Assembly (NCBI GenBank): GCA_947579665.1
Contig: OX388343.1
Location: 89,818,254-89,882,253 of the forward strand
DNA from: Sympetrum striolatum
Taxonomy: Eukaryota; Arthropoda; Insecta; Odonata; Libellulidae
Direction: 5' to 3'
Length of the DNA stretch: 64,000 bases
A program made the position numbers and the translations under genes. This document shows positions 21,701 through 35,503 of this stretch, one piece after another. The notes below the pieces were generated by a model. That model searched no databases. It was not told the DNA's origin and worked only from the letters and a program-made list of their open reading frames with translations. How positions within the stretch are numbered: position 1 is the first letter of the stretch; each line of letters starts with the position of its first letter.

Positions 21701-23824
21701 TTTTGAAAAACCTTTCTTTCGAAAAATATTTATTTTAAACGTAGGTTTGTTTTTAATAAGTGACTCTTTATTGTATCCCGAAAAAATTTTACTCATAATT
21801 TTCATTTTAGTTCCCTAAAATACCTTGGTGTTATCTTCTAAATATATGATGTGATATTTATGGGTACAATTGTCTCTTTATTGTTAATTCAAACCTATGT
21901 TTCTATGGATGTTTTGACTAACATTGGAGTAGCAGCTTAAACCAGAGTGCGTTATATAAAAAATAAAACTTTATCCATTATTCGATAAAATCGGATTTCC
22001 TTTCCTTCTGCAAATCACTTAATAATCGCACTCTCAAAGTGAGGAAGCAAAAATAAGCCACTTTCCTTCATCATGAACAGCTAATCGGTTCAATGAAAAT
22101 TATCCGGAATTGTCTGAAGACAATCATATAACATATTAATGTTTTAATACAGCCCAAAACTGCTCCATTTGTATTTATTTTCGACTCTTTAAAGATATTA
22201 CTTTCAATTTTTTTAAGGGCATCCGTCATCCTGATATTGACATAGTGATGGTAAAAAAATAAGTATTTGTTGAATATTATTAATTTCAATAACCTAGGTT
22301 TTCTCTTATTTATTCACAATTAAATCATACATTTAAATATTTTGCTCCCTTTATACAATGATTTAAACCGTCATTAAATACTACTTTCACTATATCGAAA
22401 ATCCTTTACTGATCAGGATGATGCTATTTTCCTCGTTTTAACAATTTATGTTACAAATTTTGCCAGTTGACATCGATCATCCACGACAAGGTTGACACCA
22501 CGTTGACAAGGTCATCAAAGGATGTATAAACTTGAACCTGCTTTGTTTTGTGACCTTAGGTCCACTGGTTTCGATAAAGAACTACGTTAATTTAACGAGA
22601 TATTTTTCTCAAATCATAATAAGCTCTTATGAATTTGCTTCAAATAGATGTAATAACTTCTTAGAAAATTTAACTGGGTCCTATACGTGAACTCGATAAT
22701 CTATTTTCTCCTCACTCTGATTCGACACGTGTAATTTCCCATGTACCTCCTGTTCATATCTCTTATTCAACAGTTGTGATAGAAGTAGAAAAGTTAGATT
22801 CCCTTCTATGCATAATTAGGCATTCTTTTGTTCAGATGCTTATTCCCTGGCCCACATAAATATTTCTTCCTTTCTTTCCATAAGGTTTGAACAAAGATTG
22901 GGCCCGACATAAAGACTGACTAAAATCGCTTCCAAAAGAAGCGCGTCTCCGTTCAGTAAATAATACTCCATCTCTGTATTTAAGCTATTTATTTCCTGAA
23001 ATTTTCCATGCAAATATAAATGCCAATAAATTATTTCCCTTGTGTCATTTTTTTCCCTCTTTAAGGTGATTGAGTTCGATCTTTTGAAATCTGGAAGTAC
23101 GCCAGCAACGCTAAATAGCGTTGTCGATGGCGGTCATTACAACATCCCCTTACGTAATACTTCGACAGACAATAAAAAAACGCCCTCAGGAAAGAACCCT
23201 ATCGGCCTCATTTCCATTAGTTTCCATCACTCTTGTTTATCTTTCGTTGAGATGTAGAACGCGTTCCCGAGGTTCCATTGTTAACTCGTAAGTGCAAGAA
23301 CGGTGAGGATGAAATTGAAATGAGCTTTGGAAATGAGATTTCACGGCTATTAAATCGATTGCCTACATTTTCTCAGCAAGGTTTCGCTAGCTAATGACAA
23401 TTGCTAGTTTCATACGTTTTCACGTTCCCTAATACAAAAATAGACAGAAATATGAGGGAGATTTTACTATATAAGGATTATTTATTTGGAATAACTGGTA
23501 AATTCAATTTTTTTCTTAAAGAACATTATTCATTGGCCGATTGAAAGAAGTTGTTTAGCAGTCGCATTTATAAGCGTTTACGAGGAAGTCTGCGAGAGGA
23601 ACAAAAAATATAAATTCAGCTTGTTGGTGTGGCTTCGGGGTATTGGCGTAAAGAGAGATTTGTAAGGCTCAACCTTCCCCGCGTCTTCACTCAAAAGGTT
23701 GTATTATTATTACATATATATATTTCCAAGCAATATATACTATTTTTTATGACAAAATCAGCCAGATTTTATTTCATATAAGTAATTTTGGAAATGCTTG
23801 AACAGCTGAGGTAATTTCGTAGTA

Positions 23825-23896
23825 TGGGCAGGGAATCGAACTCGGGATCGCTTTCACCGAAGGCCAAAGCTGTACCGATTTGGCGATTTTGGAAGC
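23825..23896 (-). repeat. tRNA-derived SINE-like head
   Basis: On the minus strand, ...AATCGCCAAATCGGTACAGC and later GCGATCCCGAGTTCGATTCC (B-box-like) with the same spacing as copies at 32551-32626 and 59011-59090. ACAGCTGAGGTAATTTCG just outside also matches their flanking body. Confidence 0.55.
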
Positions 23897-26486
23897 ATCA
23901 GATTCTCATCTGTCTCCAATAATCTACTTGAATCCAAAATATATTGAACTTATTCAATGATTATTATTATCACTATCGCTCTGGATGCCGTAGCGGTCAA
24001 TTTCCTTTTTAAATCTTACCTCATTTACTAGGAAATAACTTTACCTCAGATTTAACTACCACAGGAAACTTAAAAAACTCCAGATTGAGATTATGTCATT
24101 CAAAAAAATTGTGTCACTTCTCAAGGGCTTTGTTTCATTGACTGTGACTTTGGTGACTCAATTCACCAAAATTGTAAGCCGTGATTGTTTTATACGTGAT
24201 CAAGTCATGATCTCCTATATTTTATTTTTAAGTTATGTAATTACTCGGAACGGTAACATCGAAAAAAGGCCAATTTTGGGTGGCCATTCTTAAAATAATT
24301 ATTCGATTCAATTTCGAAATGAAGAATAATAATATCTTTTATATATAAGAGTCCCATTTGGCCTAATATCCCTAATTATGTGATAAATATATTATTTTAA
24401 AGAATTGTTCATATTTTTCTCTGTATGTTTCATAAAAATGTTTAATTTAGAAGCATATGTATTTTATCGTGTGTATCCGCTAGGATTGATTCCATGCAGT
24501 ATTAATATTGAAGTAAATATTATTTTGTATATATTGACAGCTAGCATTAGTGACGAAGGTTTTGATGGAGAATTTAATAAAATAGGAAATGAACGTATTT
24601 CTTCACAACGTCAACAGTATCTGAGGTAAAATGTCTATTGAAACTTTGATTGTTTGCCAGTATCCCTCTTGCCAATGTTATTAAATAGTTTTGTTAACGT
24701 CATAAGTTAGATAATTATGGATGACCCATATTGTTACTTAATAAATATAAATGGAAGTTATCCGCGCAACATGCAATTAACATCAATTATAACTATATAA
24801 TTATATCGAAAAGATCTTAACTGCCAAGGATTGTTTCTATTGTGTCACCGTAGAATAGACTAACGGTAACATTACGTGAAATACATTATTGATGTTTTTG
24901 CTAGCTCATGGATCATTTCCCGCTGTGTATTAGACCACACGTGTATGAATAGAACTGAAAATATACTTTTTGTTCGTTGAAGGACTTCCTTAGGCAGCGG
25001 CCTTCATAAATTTGGAATTAAAGAGAAGTTCTACAGCAGCACTAATTCTGTAACTCTGAAAGCTTTCCGCTAATCTTACACTCTGTTAACTTTTCCTTTG
25101 CCAATGAGGTTTACCATAAAAGAATCTTTATTTCCTAATCTCCTTTGAAGCTCTTTCTTCTTGTTATGTTAGTAAGTCCATCTTAAAATAAAGTCAAATA
25201 AATTTTACTTATTTTATATTTTGTTATAGTTTTTTTTTAATATGCTCCTTTACTGACTAACGAATACCGCAAATCGAGATTTTCGATGGTTTAAATTTCG
25301 AAGAGAAATTTATTCATATGATTAAAAATTAAAGTTACGAACCAGAACTTACCACACACATGCATAACTACAAACTCACACACATAAAACTTAACCAACT
25401 ATTTCCTTAATTAATTTACTATGATATTCTATAATAGTGTTCCATTTGTACGTTTCGGAAATTTTTTGCCTGTAGGACCATACGTTATTAGGTTTGCAAT
25501 TTCTGATTACCAAAAACATTCGAACAACATTTCGTCTAAATTAGATGAAAATTAATCTTTATGGATCGTACTGAATAAAATGCCCCCTGCCACGCGCCAC
25601 TGGCGGATTGCAGGGTTTAAATGTAAATGTTTAAATGTAAATAATGTCATTCTTCTCTAAAATAATTCATGAGCATCACTTGAAATTATTTCTCGTACAT
25701 GCAATCTTATAATAGTAATGTTCCAAGAGAATGTACTATATAATAAACAGTAAGATAAAATAAGCCGTGGATTTCCAATCTTACGATTGAATACATTGTA
25801 TTGATTATACATTTACATTGGTTGATTAATTACAATGCACATGAATGTACCTTTGTCATACTTTTGAGAAGTAGAGATTTTAAATTTAAAGATTTGCACG
25901 TTACTGAGCACAATACATAATTAAAATTTCGACCTCTTGATTACAGACAAATATGGTTACACATATTTCAGAATTCCGGTGTTTCGAGTCACTATTATTT
26001 CGTATGTTATAAAATTTGGTAGTCCTTTTTGACCTTATAGATAATATGGTGCAAATAAATACCCTCAAAATTCACATCCAAATACATTATTCCACGCATC
26101 ATACATCGGTTTCCGGTTGTAGAAAGAATAATATACTCGTCTAAAAGAATCCCGGGCTACCGGGTTCAACCTCCTCCCATGTCACACTCGATTGACTCTT
26201 TAGAGAACCGGTACCGCAACAGAATCTCAAGTGACCGATTCTTGCTCCAACCGCCTCTCCATCGACCTTCGAACAATCGATTCGATATCGCAGATCGATA
26301 TCCCACCCTTCGACAGATTCAAGGAACGTTGTTTCGAAAGTATTTACTTATTCTTCATCTCAGCTTTCGAAGGAATTAGAAGCAGTACATATCATGGAGA
26401 TGTCTCTTTCTAGGTCATGGACTATTTAGAAGAGGGATGGAAGGTTAGGATTCCTTTTGAGTCTGCGGGAGAGAGAGGATTCTTTC

Positions 26487-26711
26487 CTACCGACCTTCTG
26501 CTCTAATCAGGTCTCTTGCTTCTCTTTTGCCTCTTGCTAGTCCTTTCTCCTGGAGCAGATCATCAAGGGCTTCCCCGTTTAGGATAAGCTCGTCGGGCGG
26601 GTTGTGTCGCCGCGACGTCACTTCAAAGTCAGCTGTTTTGCGGACACTTTGACTTATTTTTTGTTCCTTGGCCTTTACTGAGGTTATTGTGAACGTTGCC
26701 GCTTTTCGCAT
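26487..26711 (-). other. GC-richer segment with a 74-codon open frame, unrecognised
   Basis: The minus-strand frame encodes a charged, helix-prone peptide ending GLARGKREARDLIRAEGR. The segment has more CpG than its surroundings. No family or splice context was recognised; it may be a mobile-element remnant or chance. Confidence 0.15.
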
Positions 26712-29700
26712 CTGCTGCTTTACATTATGCCTTCAACTGAGGAAAACCCGATCCCTTGCGATTTCGGTTTTCCTGTAAGTAATTAATTTTCTGCGACTGC
26801 TGTCGGCATATATCAAGTGCCGGAAAAAAGTAAAGCTTTGCTTGACGAAAAAGGTTTTTGAGTTACATAAGCTGTCCTTTTGAACAGTGGTCGTATTTTT
26901 CATGCTCCCTTAAGATTTAGACTAAGATTTCAAAGAAATTGTTCCTATACTGTAGAGGTAGGACTCCAACTTGGAATATTTAGTTAATAGTATTTTTGGT
27001 TCCACATACATTGTATAAAAAGTGTTTAGTATTTTCTTAGAATTTCTCATGAGCCTTTGACCTGCATAGTCTGTCACCTCAATATATACTTTCTATGCCT
27101 ATATATCACAATATATCCGATCTATACACTAGAATATAGTGATAATTCAATTAGGATACTAATTAGTAAGTCGTGCTGTAATGACTTCATGGGAATTAAT
27201 CGCTCAATCTCAACCATAAAACAATATGAACTCAAGTCTTTTGTAAAATATAGAAAATAGAGTAATCAGATCAGAATATAAAAGAAAAAATGTTGTACCC
27301 ATTTCTCTATACAGTGAAGGTACAAGTTTTACTGCATGCACGAGATGAAAGGAAAAATTTCACTCATCCCAATACATTTAAACATATAGTTTATTCTAAT
27401 ATCGACTCTTTTTATATTTTATTTTATTTTTATCCCCCAAGAAGAATTACTTCAAATAAAATATTCAGGACGTATTGCATTAAATTATAGTTTAATATCC
27501 AAGGAGCGTTATTCAATCCCTTGGGAAAAAAGAACATTTTTTGGGACTGCTTCACTAAAAAAATCCTATAAAACCGTCACAAGTGCCTTATAAAATATAT
27601 TATTCTCTATTATTTATTTTGAGGACTCTAATAGTGCAGTAAGTTGTTAGACTTCAATCAGTTAAGGAATTAAGACGGTGAATAAGAAATTCATAAAATG
27701 TAGAATGTAGGTTGAGAGTAATACTGCAGTTCCCTATATTTTTCTTTTCGGTTTAATAATGTTGACACAGAGTAAAAGAAGTTCTACCGTATGATTTTTA
27801 TTTTGACCTATTCGACAGAAAAATGGTTTCAAAATAAAATAATAAAATTAAATTAATTACTTCATTTATAATAGAGTTCGATGAAGCCGTGTTCATTTTT
27901 AGGGTACCCACGTTTTTTAAGAAAATTTTAAATTATAAATTTAAAACCTCCAATTCATTGATAGCAATGTTTCAAATTTTCTTTCTTTACGCCACATTTG
28001 AAATAAATAGCTAAATGGAAAAATCGATTAATCCCATCTCATAATTGTTTTTCGGTAAATTAAAGATAAATTAGCATCGACATTTTGTCTGTCCTGTTTA
28101 AATAATTTTAGTATCCAAACATTTCTTTGTCTCTATCAATCCTTAACTAAAATTTACTTTCATTTCAGAGGAATTTTTAGTTCAGTCAGGCAGTTCCTTT
28201 AATATTATATTCGTGATCCTAAATTCATCCGTAAGATTTACAAAAAACGTAGTAGAAGAATGATAATACTCAACTTGAGAATTTTGTAAAATGCAACTCT
28301 TAAAACTAAATTCCTTCTTATTCAGTCTGCAAGAATTTTCTCACATTTATCGTTTCACTTACGGATCCTTGCCCCGTTTTGGGCCTTAAAGTGGCCAGTG
28401 AAGTATGTAGCTGGAAGGCATACGTTCGAAATTATGCTCCTCTAATCTGAGGGAAATCAGGAAGCGGAAGAACTGTTCGCAGTTTTCTATGGCAATGCTT
28501 CAATGGAACGTATAATGTGGCAAATCTATTTGTCTCTCTTCCTATGACGGCATTTCCGATAGCAGGAAACTGAATCCTGAGAATCCGAAGTAATAATGTT
28601 TACGGCTTCTCGAATGATCCCATTTTCACGAAAGAATCTCCATCCTAAATAAAACAATTCAGCAAATAACTCCGTAGACTTGAATCCTTGACAATGAAGC
28701 TTCGATAACTATGATAGACAGTGTAAACAGGGAAAGAAAAATGAAAGCAGGAAATCGATAGCAGGGTATAATCTCGACTCTTCGTTTGCACACGATTTTC
28801 GATTTATTATTTGATATTGTTTATTACTACTCGTATATCATAGCGGTATGGAACTACTCTCTATCATTGTATCTCATTTATTTATTTCTTTATTTACTAT
28901 CGTAAGTGCACACAGTAGGAGGTTACGGTTTCACTTGACGCTGTTAGGAAACGATGATAAAAATATCCGAACCGAAGAAATATTACCGAATTATTTCCTT
29001 CAATCGATTCAACGCAGTAACCAACTGAATGTCCTTTTTTATTGGTTGAGTTTCTGGATTAAGATGAAAGGATCGGAAGATTCATTCGAGACTTAAAATA
29101 CACATTTTTTATAATAAAATCAATGAGAGGAAAAGTGAAAAAGTCGACACGACTGATCTTTCCTGATGTGGTTAGATTCACTTCATGATGAAAGTAAAAC
29201 ATATATAAAATAAAAACATTGTCTAAGTGGGTACGGGTATAGGTCACATCGACTGTTTTTACATCCATTTATCCACGGGTTAAAATGTTCAAAGCTGAAC
29301 AACCTTTCCTTCATTCATGGCATCTATGAAGTTATTTTGTTATGATAACCGTAACTCGAAAGAATTGCCTCAAATAGCGGTTGAACGTTTTATAGTCTGA
29401 AAAACTGAAATAATTGGAAAATTACGGATATAAGAAATGATCTTCGCCCTAATTTAAGAAACTGGAGATTAATATAAGGTTTGGAAATTCCTTCCAATAT
29501 TTCTTCTTGATTCTGAAACATATTGATTTCTTCTGCCATCATGACCAATTACTGCGTCTCTGAATATGTGCGAATTGATATTAATAACTACAGCGTACCT
29601 GATTCTATTTATTATGTTTCTTCTATTATATGCTCAGAACTGGGTTATTTTTCAGGAGAAAGAAACGGCCTTCACGAAAAGTGGGAGGGGCCTTTAATGC

Positions 29701-30742
29701 TTCAAGTCATTCTGGAACTAAAGCCGAATAACTTGATCTCCAACTGGTTTTTTACTGCAGTTGATCTGCTGGTAACATTCTGAATTTACTGCTTGTAAAT
29801 CATCGGCAGGTTACTTATATAACTTCGTGGACAAGGAAGGTTGGTTTGCTGGAATCATGACCATAAAAAGAAGATGAAAGGCTATGTTTTCCATTTTCAA
29901 ACGTTTGGCTAGTTTGAAATTTGTATTTCTGAGTATCTAAGAGTAACATCCTAATTTCAATATCATGATTGGAAATTATAAGAAAGTAAATGCCTTGTCT
30001 TTACTTTTCTATGAGTTTGACATAAAGCATATAAAGATCTTTAGTTTTGCCAGAAAGTATTCGTTTAATATTAGACGTAAATATGATTTTTTCAAGTTAA
30101 TTTATTCATTGGGTTTGAGATTATCATGAAAGCGTAGAAAATAATCACCGAGTTAAAAAATGAAATAATAATTATTGGCTAAAAATCACGACTTTGTATC
30201 CGTGGACGTACATACATACATTGATATTGCCAAGCTTAAAGTCGGAAGGCATGTTTCACAAGTCTTCTACACTCCCTTTCTTGAGAGTATTTTCCGGATG
30301 TGTTAGGGTTTAAAGTTTTCCTAAACTGCAGCCTAAGGCCTCCTTTTTATGCTCTGAAAAAAGATTCTTCTTTTCTGTAACTTCTATTTCTTCTTTCTTT
30401 CAATTTTGGTGAAATTTTTGAAGGTTTTCGTTCAACTCCTGGCTTAGAAATAGATTTTCCAAATTAAAGGTGCCTACATAAATAAAACAAGTCTTATATC
30501 AAATGTGAAAACTTACTCATTAATATGTAATGAACTGTATGCTTCACACTTCGAGAGAAACGCTTATTTGATTAAGAGCTCTCTCTTGTTTTTTGCGAGG
30601 TTCATATTTCTACGGTTTTTAAACAATTTCCACGATTAGTCTATGAATAATCACAATTTTTCAGTCATTTTCATAATGAATATCATTGCATATTATGATT
30701 TTAAATACAGTTCAAAGGCTTTAATGCCTTGTGGCAAATATA

Positions 30743-31428
30743 AAAAATCTGACGTAGCCAACACATGACTTTCTCCGTATTTATTGAAAACAGAAGCCTA
30801 TGCCGGTAATATATAAATAACACCAAAACAATGAGTGTTACAGGAAAATGTTTCACACAACATTTGTAGTAAAAAACATTATCTATAACTTTGGTATATA
30901 ACTGTATACACCTAAATTGCATTCTGACAGGGAAATGCATAAAAAACTTCCAATTCTGGATAAAGAACAACTTCCGGTTAACCATTATTAAAGAATACCT
31001 CCTAAACAATCGGTGTTACGAAAAAATGTTTCATACAAAAGTTGTAGCAAAGTACATTATCTACAACTTTTGTAAATAATTGTATATGCCTATATTGCAT
31101 TATTACAGAGATATTTAAAAAACGAAATTTTGTTCCGGATAAACCGCAACTTCTGGTTAAGCGATATTCACCAAAAACTGATCAACTCTTGGCATTGTTA
31201 AGAAAATACTAAATATGAATTTTGAAAATGATCGGATAATTACTTTTTAAGATAGAGCGCCCACAATTTTTTTTTACCACAGACAGACACACACACACAC
31301 AGACAGACATGTTCGGGAAAATAGCGAAAACGTGCTCTATGGGCCCCAAAACATTTCCGTCGAAATTTGGAGGTCGATTTTTTTGCGAATACAATACTTT
31401 CTCTATAATACGTATAGGGAGAAAGTGA
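30743..31428 (-). repeat. 318-bp-monomer repeat family, inverted copy (C0)
   Basis: Reverse complement of the family at 31441-32450. It starts AAAAAATCTGACGTAGCCAA and ACACATGACTTTCTCC, and ends AATACTTTCTCTATA..GGGAGAAAGT. It contains two shortened, diverged monomer pieces with AACTTCCGGTTAA and (AC)n/(AG)n tracts. It sits head-to-head with C1 about 12 bases away. Confidence 0.75.
31287..31312 (+). repeat. CA microsatellite
   Basis: AGACAGACACACACACACAC AGACAGACA inside repeat copy C0. Its counterpart GT tract is at 31564-31586 in C1. Confidence 0.85.
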
Positions 31429-31440
31429 AAATGGGTTTAT

Positions 31441-32450
31441 TACTTTCTCCATATACGAAGTATAGAGAAAGTATTGTTTTCATGAAAAAATTCGACTTCG
31501 AGATTTCAACGGAAATACATGTTTTGGGGTCCCTAGAACACGTTTTGACTATTTTCGGAATGATGTGTGTGTATGTGTGTGTGTGATAGTGGACGCTCTA
31601 ACGTGAAAACTATTAGTCGTATCAATACCAAACTTCATATATAGTACTGTGGTGTGTGCTGTCAGAGTTGATTAGTTTTTGGAGTAAATCGGTCAACCGG
31701 AAGTCGAGCTTAATTCATTAAAGCGCATTTCCGGTTTTCAAAATATCTCCATAAATATGATGTATACATAAATTGTATTACTTATAAAAGTTTTAGATAA
31801 TGTTATTTACTATAACGTTTGTATTTAACATATTTTTGTATCACCAGTTGATTAGGAGTTATTCGTGAAATACTGATAAACCGGAAGAAGATGATTATGT
31901 ACTTTGTGGGCGCTCTAACATAAAAACCATTTGTTTTATCAACATAAAATTTCATATATAGTTATTTTATTACAGTCGTTAGAGTTGATTAGATTTTGGA
32001 GTAAATCGGTCAACCGGAAGTTGAGCTTCATTCTTCAAAGCTCATTTCCGGTTTTCAAAATATCTCCATAAATATGATATTAAGGTATATACTATTATTA
32101 ATAAATGTTTTAGAAAATGTAATTTACTATAACTTTTGTATGAAACATATTTTTGTATCACTGATTGTTTAGGATTTATTCAGGAAATACTGATAAACCG
32201 GAAGTTGCTGATTATGTACTTTGTAGGCGCTCTGGGCTATATGGGCGAAAGACCAAATCCATCGTTTTTCATCGAGCATGTCCCGAAAAACATTATTTAT
32301 AACGTTTGTGACGTAAAAGATAATAATATATAAATTAATCACTCATCTTCCTAGTTTAGATGGATTATAGAGTTCGAAATTACTGTCGTAGATAAATATT
32401 TACATCTTATATATGGAGAAAGTCATGTGTTGGCCACATCAGATTTTTTT
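31441..32450 (+). repeat. 318-bp-monomer repeat family, direct copy (C1)
   Basis: Begins with the hairpin TACTTTCTCC...GAGAAAGTA and ends GGAGAAAGTCATGTGTTGGC CACATCAGATTTTTT. Two tandem monomers lie inside: 31592-31909 and 31910-32226 (318 and 317 bases), each starting G(A/C)GCTCTAAC and each containing an imperfect hairpin AACCGGAAGT..GAGCTT / AAGC.CATTTCCGGTT. A third monomer starts at 32227 and is cut short. No coding capacity. Confidence 0.8.
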
Positions 32451-32550
32451 AAATGTAAATATTTACTTCTATTTGCCCATTGTTGACAATAATATCATTA
32501 GTATTAATATTTTTAAAAGTGCTACGACAGCTTAGGTCATTTCGCCCATT

Positions 32551-32626
32551 GGCTCCCACCGGGAATCGAACCCGAGACCGATTTCTTCAAAGGCAAACGG
32601 GCTGTCCACATGACTATCGGGGAGCC
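32551..32626 (-). repeat. tRNA-derived SINE-like head, 76 bases
   Basis: On the minus strand it begins GGCTCCCCGATAGTCATGTG and ends GGTCTCGGGTTCGATTCCCG GTGGGAGCC. The ends GGCTCCC/GGGAGCC pair fully, and A-box and B-box motifs are present. The anticodon arm is poorly formed and flanking sequence (GACAGCTTAGGTCATTTCGC) matches other copies, so it is a dispersed repeat rather than a tRNA gene. Confidence 0.65.
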
Positions 32627-34872
32627 TTGATGCTTATAATTGCTTGCGATTATATTTATATAATTTTAATATAAATTTATTTTAGTTTTGATACACCAAA
32701 TATCTAATGTACTCAAATTAATCCATCGAACATTCGTTTGCTAATTTAAAAATAATGATTGTGTTAAACTAAAGAGCATATGACCTTCACGTTTTTTTAA
32801 GTCAGTTGTGCTTTGACTTGAACGAGATTTGTTGGGACGTGAATTATTGCGTAACGGCTGCCCTGATTGCTTGACGTCAATTTCGCGCTCAACGCACCGC
32901 AAACTGTCCTTATTTTCAATCCATCCCATAAATGATTGTCGATAGGAAATATACGCGCTATATAGGAAAGCAAGAACAGTGACTACGCTTTTAGATTAAA
33001 CTGTTCTACGCCCATGGAATATCTCATTTTAAGAAATGTGGTTCATAATTTATGTTAAATTAATTCAGTAGCCGAAGATGTTATCTACGAAGCTTTGTCC
33101 ATTGAGCTTGGATAACTTCACAATCGCGTTCTAATGAAGGGAAATGTCAATACTTCCACACCTTTACGTGCAAAGTCACCTTTCATCCTTTATCATGTTA
33201 ATCTTCTTTCATTCAGAGAGCTGATTTAAAATATCATATCTCCAATATTTGATCCATATCCAATTATTGGTTTGAAACAGAAATTTTAATGGAATAATAT
33301 TTTAATTGACACTTTCAACAACAAAATTTCTGAGCCGCTGTATTTAAGTTAGAAACTAATTTATTATTTCTGATTGATTGGTTCTGTCATCATCCTTGAC
33401 ATTTTTGGCACTTATTCCGCCTTTCGATGAATCTAATACATTTTAATGAGTGTAGTAAAAAATCTAATAGAAATAATTACTTTATATAATATAATGATAC
33501 TTTATGAACATTTGAATAAAGCATCATAAATAAAATGTCTTACTGCCGTTTATATAAAATTTGTTTACTTCAATTTATCATGCTCTTTATCTATTGGCCA
33601 TCTTTCACTTCCTCTCTCATTATCGACTTTCGTTAACGGTACCCTATTTGCACGTTTCCCTCCCCATTTCCATGAACATAATACGTAATCGTTTTCCCTC
33701 ATTAATTAGCGTCAAACCTGTGATTTGGCCATTTTATTTTGGAAATATTAAGAAATGCATACGATAATATTAATGAGGTTCTTAAGAAACGGAAGATTCG
33801 TTAGTCATTGATTTTTTTCATAATCTTGTGATCGTTTCATGATATCTGTCGGTTATTGTTTCCCATTTGTATTTGAGGAAGATATTATTCAAACATCGAT
33901 GTTTAAACAAATGTAAAATTCTGCAAGTATGAATAATAAAATAATTTCAATAGATCCCTTTTACTAGATTAATGTCCATTATTCCACAGATTTTATGCGC
34001 AATAAATTATTTAGACATCAGAGTTATAAATTTGAAGATGACGATGAATTTAGAATTTAACTCTAAGTTATGCTCTATGGCTATCCCATTTTTTTTAATT
34101 TCCTATAGTGTATTTTGTACAGTCAACAAGAGGAGAGATTTCAGCATATTGGCAAAAATCTAGTATTATCTCTTTTTGTTCAAGGTCTGTACGTATCTAA
34201 ATACTTGAGGATAGATAAAATTATCTCATGGTCAAGTTTTTTCAAAACTTTTTCATTGCCAAGTTTATTTATTCTTGGGTTTTGTTCGAAGTTCATGTTC
34301 GCCTGCGCTTGGCTATTACACAATATTTTTCTTTCAAAATAATTGAGGATAATATAGTATGAACAATAATATATTATAACTATATTAAATAAAATCATAA
34401 AATAATATATTATAATTTAAATATATTCAGTTCCGATGCTGGCTTTATTTACGCCGAAACTAGTTAACTGGTGTTTAAGGTGAATTTTGTTCATGTTTTT
34501 CAGTAAAGACTTTTTTAATGAAATATCGCGGAGTCTTATTCATTATTACAATACAATTTAAAAAAATGCAAATCAGCTTTTATAAGTATGAACACCAGCC
34601 ATTAATAGAATATAGATCCTCATGTACTAATAGGGAATTCTACTTAAAATGGATGATTATGTGATTAAAACGTATTCCCTGCATAAAAAATTACTGTGCA
34701 AGAATTTTGTTTATAACCCGCGTATTATTCGTAAAATTCTACTTTGAAAATAGCATTGAAACCTTTATTTTTATTATTATGTCAATAGCAGAGATATCAG
34801 GACACAACTCTGTCCTGAGGAGTCCTTATGATCCGGCATGTTGTAAGCTTTCCATCCTCTTATTTTAATTTA

Positions 34873-35073
34873 TTATAGTCGTTCGTAATACGCGATACTT
34901 TCACTGAAATTTTCAAGTAATCGCAGACTACCTTCTAAACTCATTTCTTTCAATGAATCCCAAACTGCGTCTGAGAGCATTTCCGCAACGCTTGCTTTAT
35001 TCTCGCAGCAATTTAACAGAAGGATCTCCTTGCGCCGCACTATCTCAAGTTTCCGGATACAGGTCTTATCCAC
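34873..35073 (-). other. possible terminal coding exon or processed fragment (66 codons), unrecognised
   Basis: The minus-strand frame reads like protein (LEIVRRKEILLLNCCE, VAEMLSDAVWDSLKEMSL, ENFSESIAYYERL, stop). It is followed within a few bases by AATAAA (TATAATAAATT). A TGA lies upstream in frame, so a 3'-terminal exon would need an acceptor close to 35074; only a weak AG is visible. It could be a retrocopy fragment. Family unknown. Confidence 0.25.
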
Positions 35074-35503
35074 CGAATCTCATTTGATTGCTGCATATCC
35101 CAGATGAGGCATGATAATGTTGATATAAAATCCATCTCCAACATTTCCACCGCATTTAATGATAATGGGCTTTATAGAATCAATTTTATTAATTGTTTTA
35201 GCGCAGAATTTTTGGATAAGCGTGATTCAATTTAGGTTATTTGTTAATGTGATCCAGACCTATTCAACTTAATGTACTACAAATTTACTTATTCCATTAA
35301 ATCTGTAGTAAAATCTGACACAATTGTATCCTTTCAAAGATATTAACCTCGAGGAATTTATTAACATTTAGCTCTAGCTGACTTTTTTGCGCCACCTTTG
35401 AGTGATAATTAAATTCAAGGATATCAAGGCGCATGCTTCTTCGCGATTATTAGAACTTTTTAAAATCTACTACTTCGGCCTTGACTTTGTGGTAGTTCTC
35501 CAT

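Larger units (their letters stand above)
18745..30742. other. intergenic AT-rich region
   Basis: 12 kb upstream of the receptor gene. Apart from a possible upstream 5'-UTR exon and promoter of that gene (not locatable), a SINE-like copy (23825-23896), a GC-richer stretch around 26480-26760 and a short TTTAAATGTAAATG tandem near 25615-25645, nothing is recognised. Confidence 0.5.
32451..35503. other. intergenic region
   Basis: Contains the SINE-like copy at 32551-32626 and the unrecognised open frame at 34873-35073. The remainder is AT-rich, with no recognised gene. Confidence 0.5.

Noticed and set aside
31240..31586. Possible CRISPR- or satellite-like array suggested by repeated motifs
   Set aside because: The motifs are two inverted copies of one dispersed repeat with CA/GT microsatellites; there are no regular spacers, and the genome is eukaryotic.
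32551..32626. 76-base tRNA-like sequence with a perfect 7-bp acceptor-like stem
   Set aside because: The anticodon arm does not fold properly, one base is extra between the T stem and acceptor, and the flanks are shared with other dispersed copies, so it is a SINE head and not a tRNA gene.
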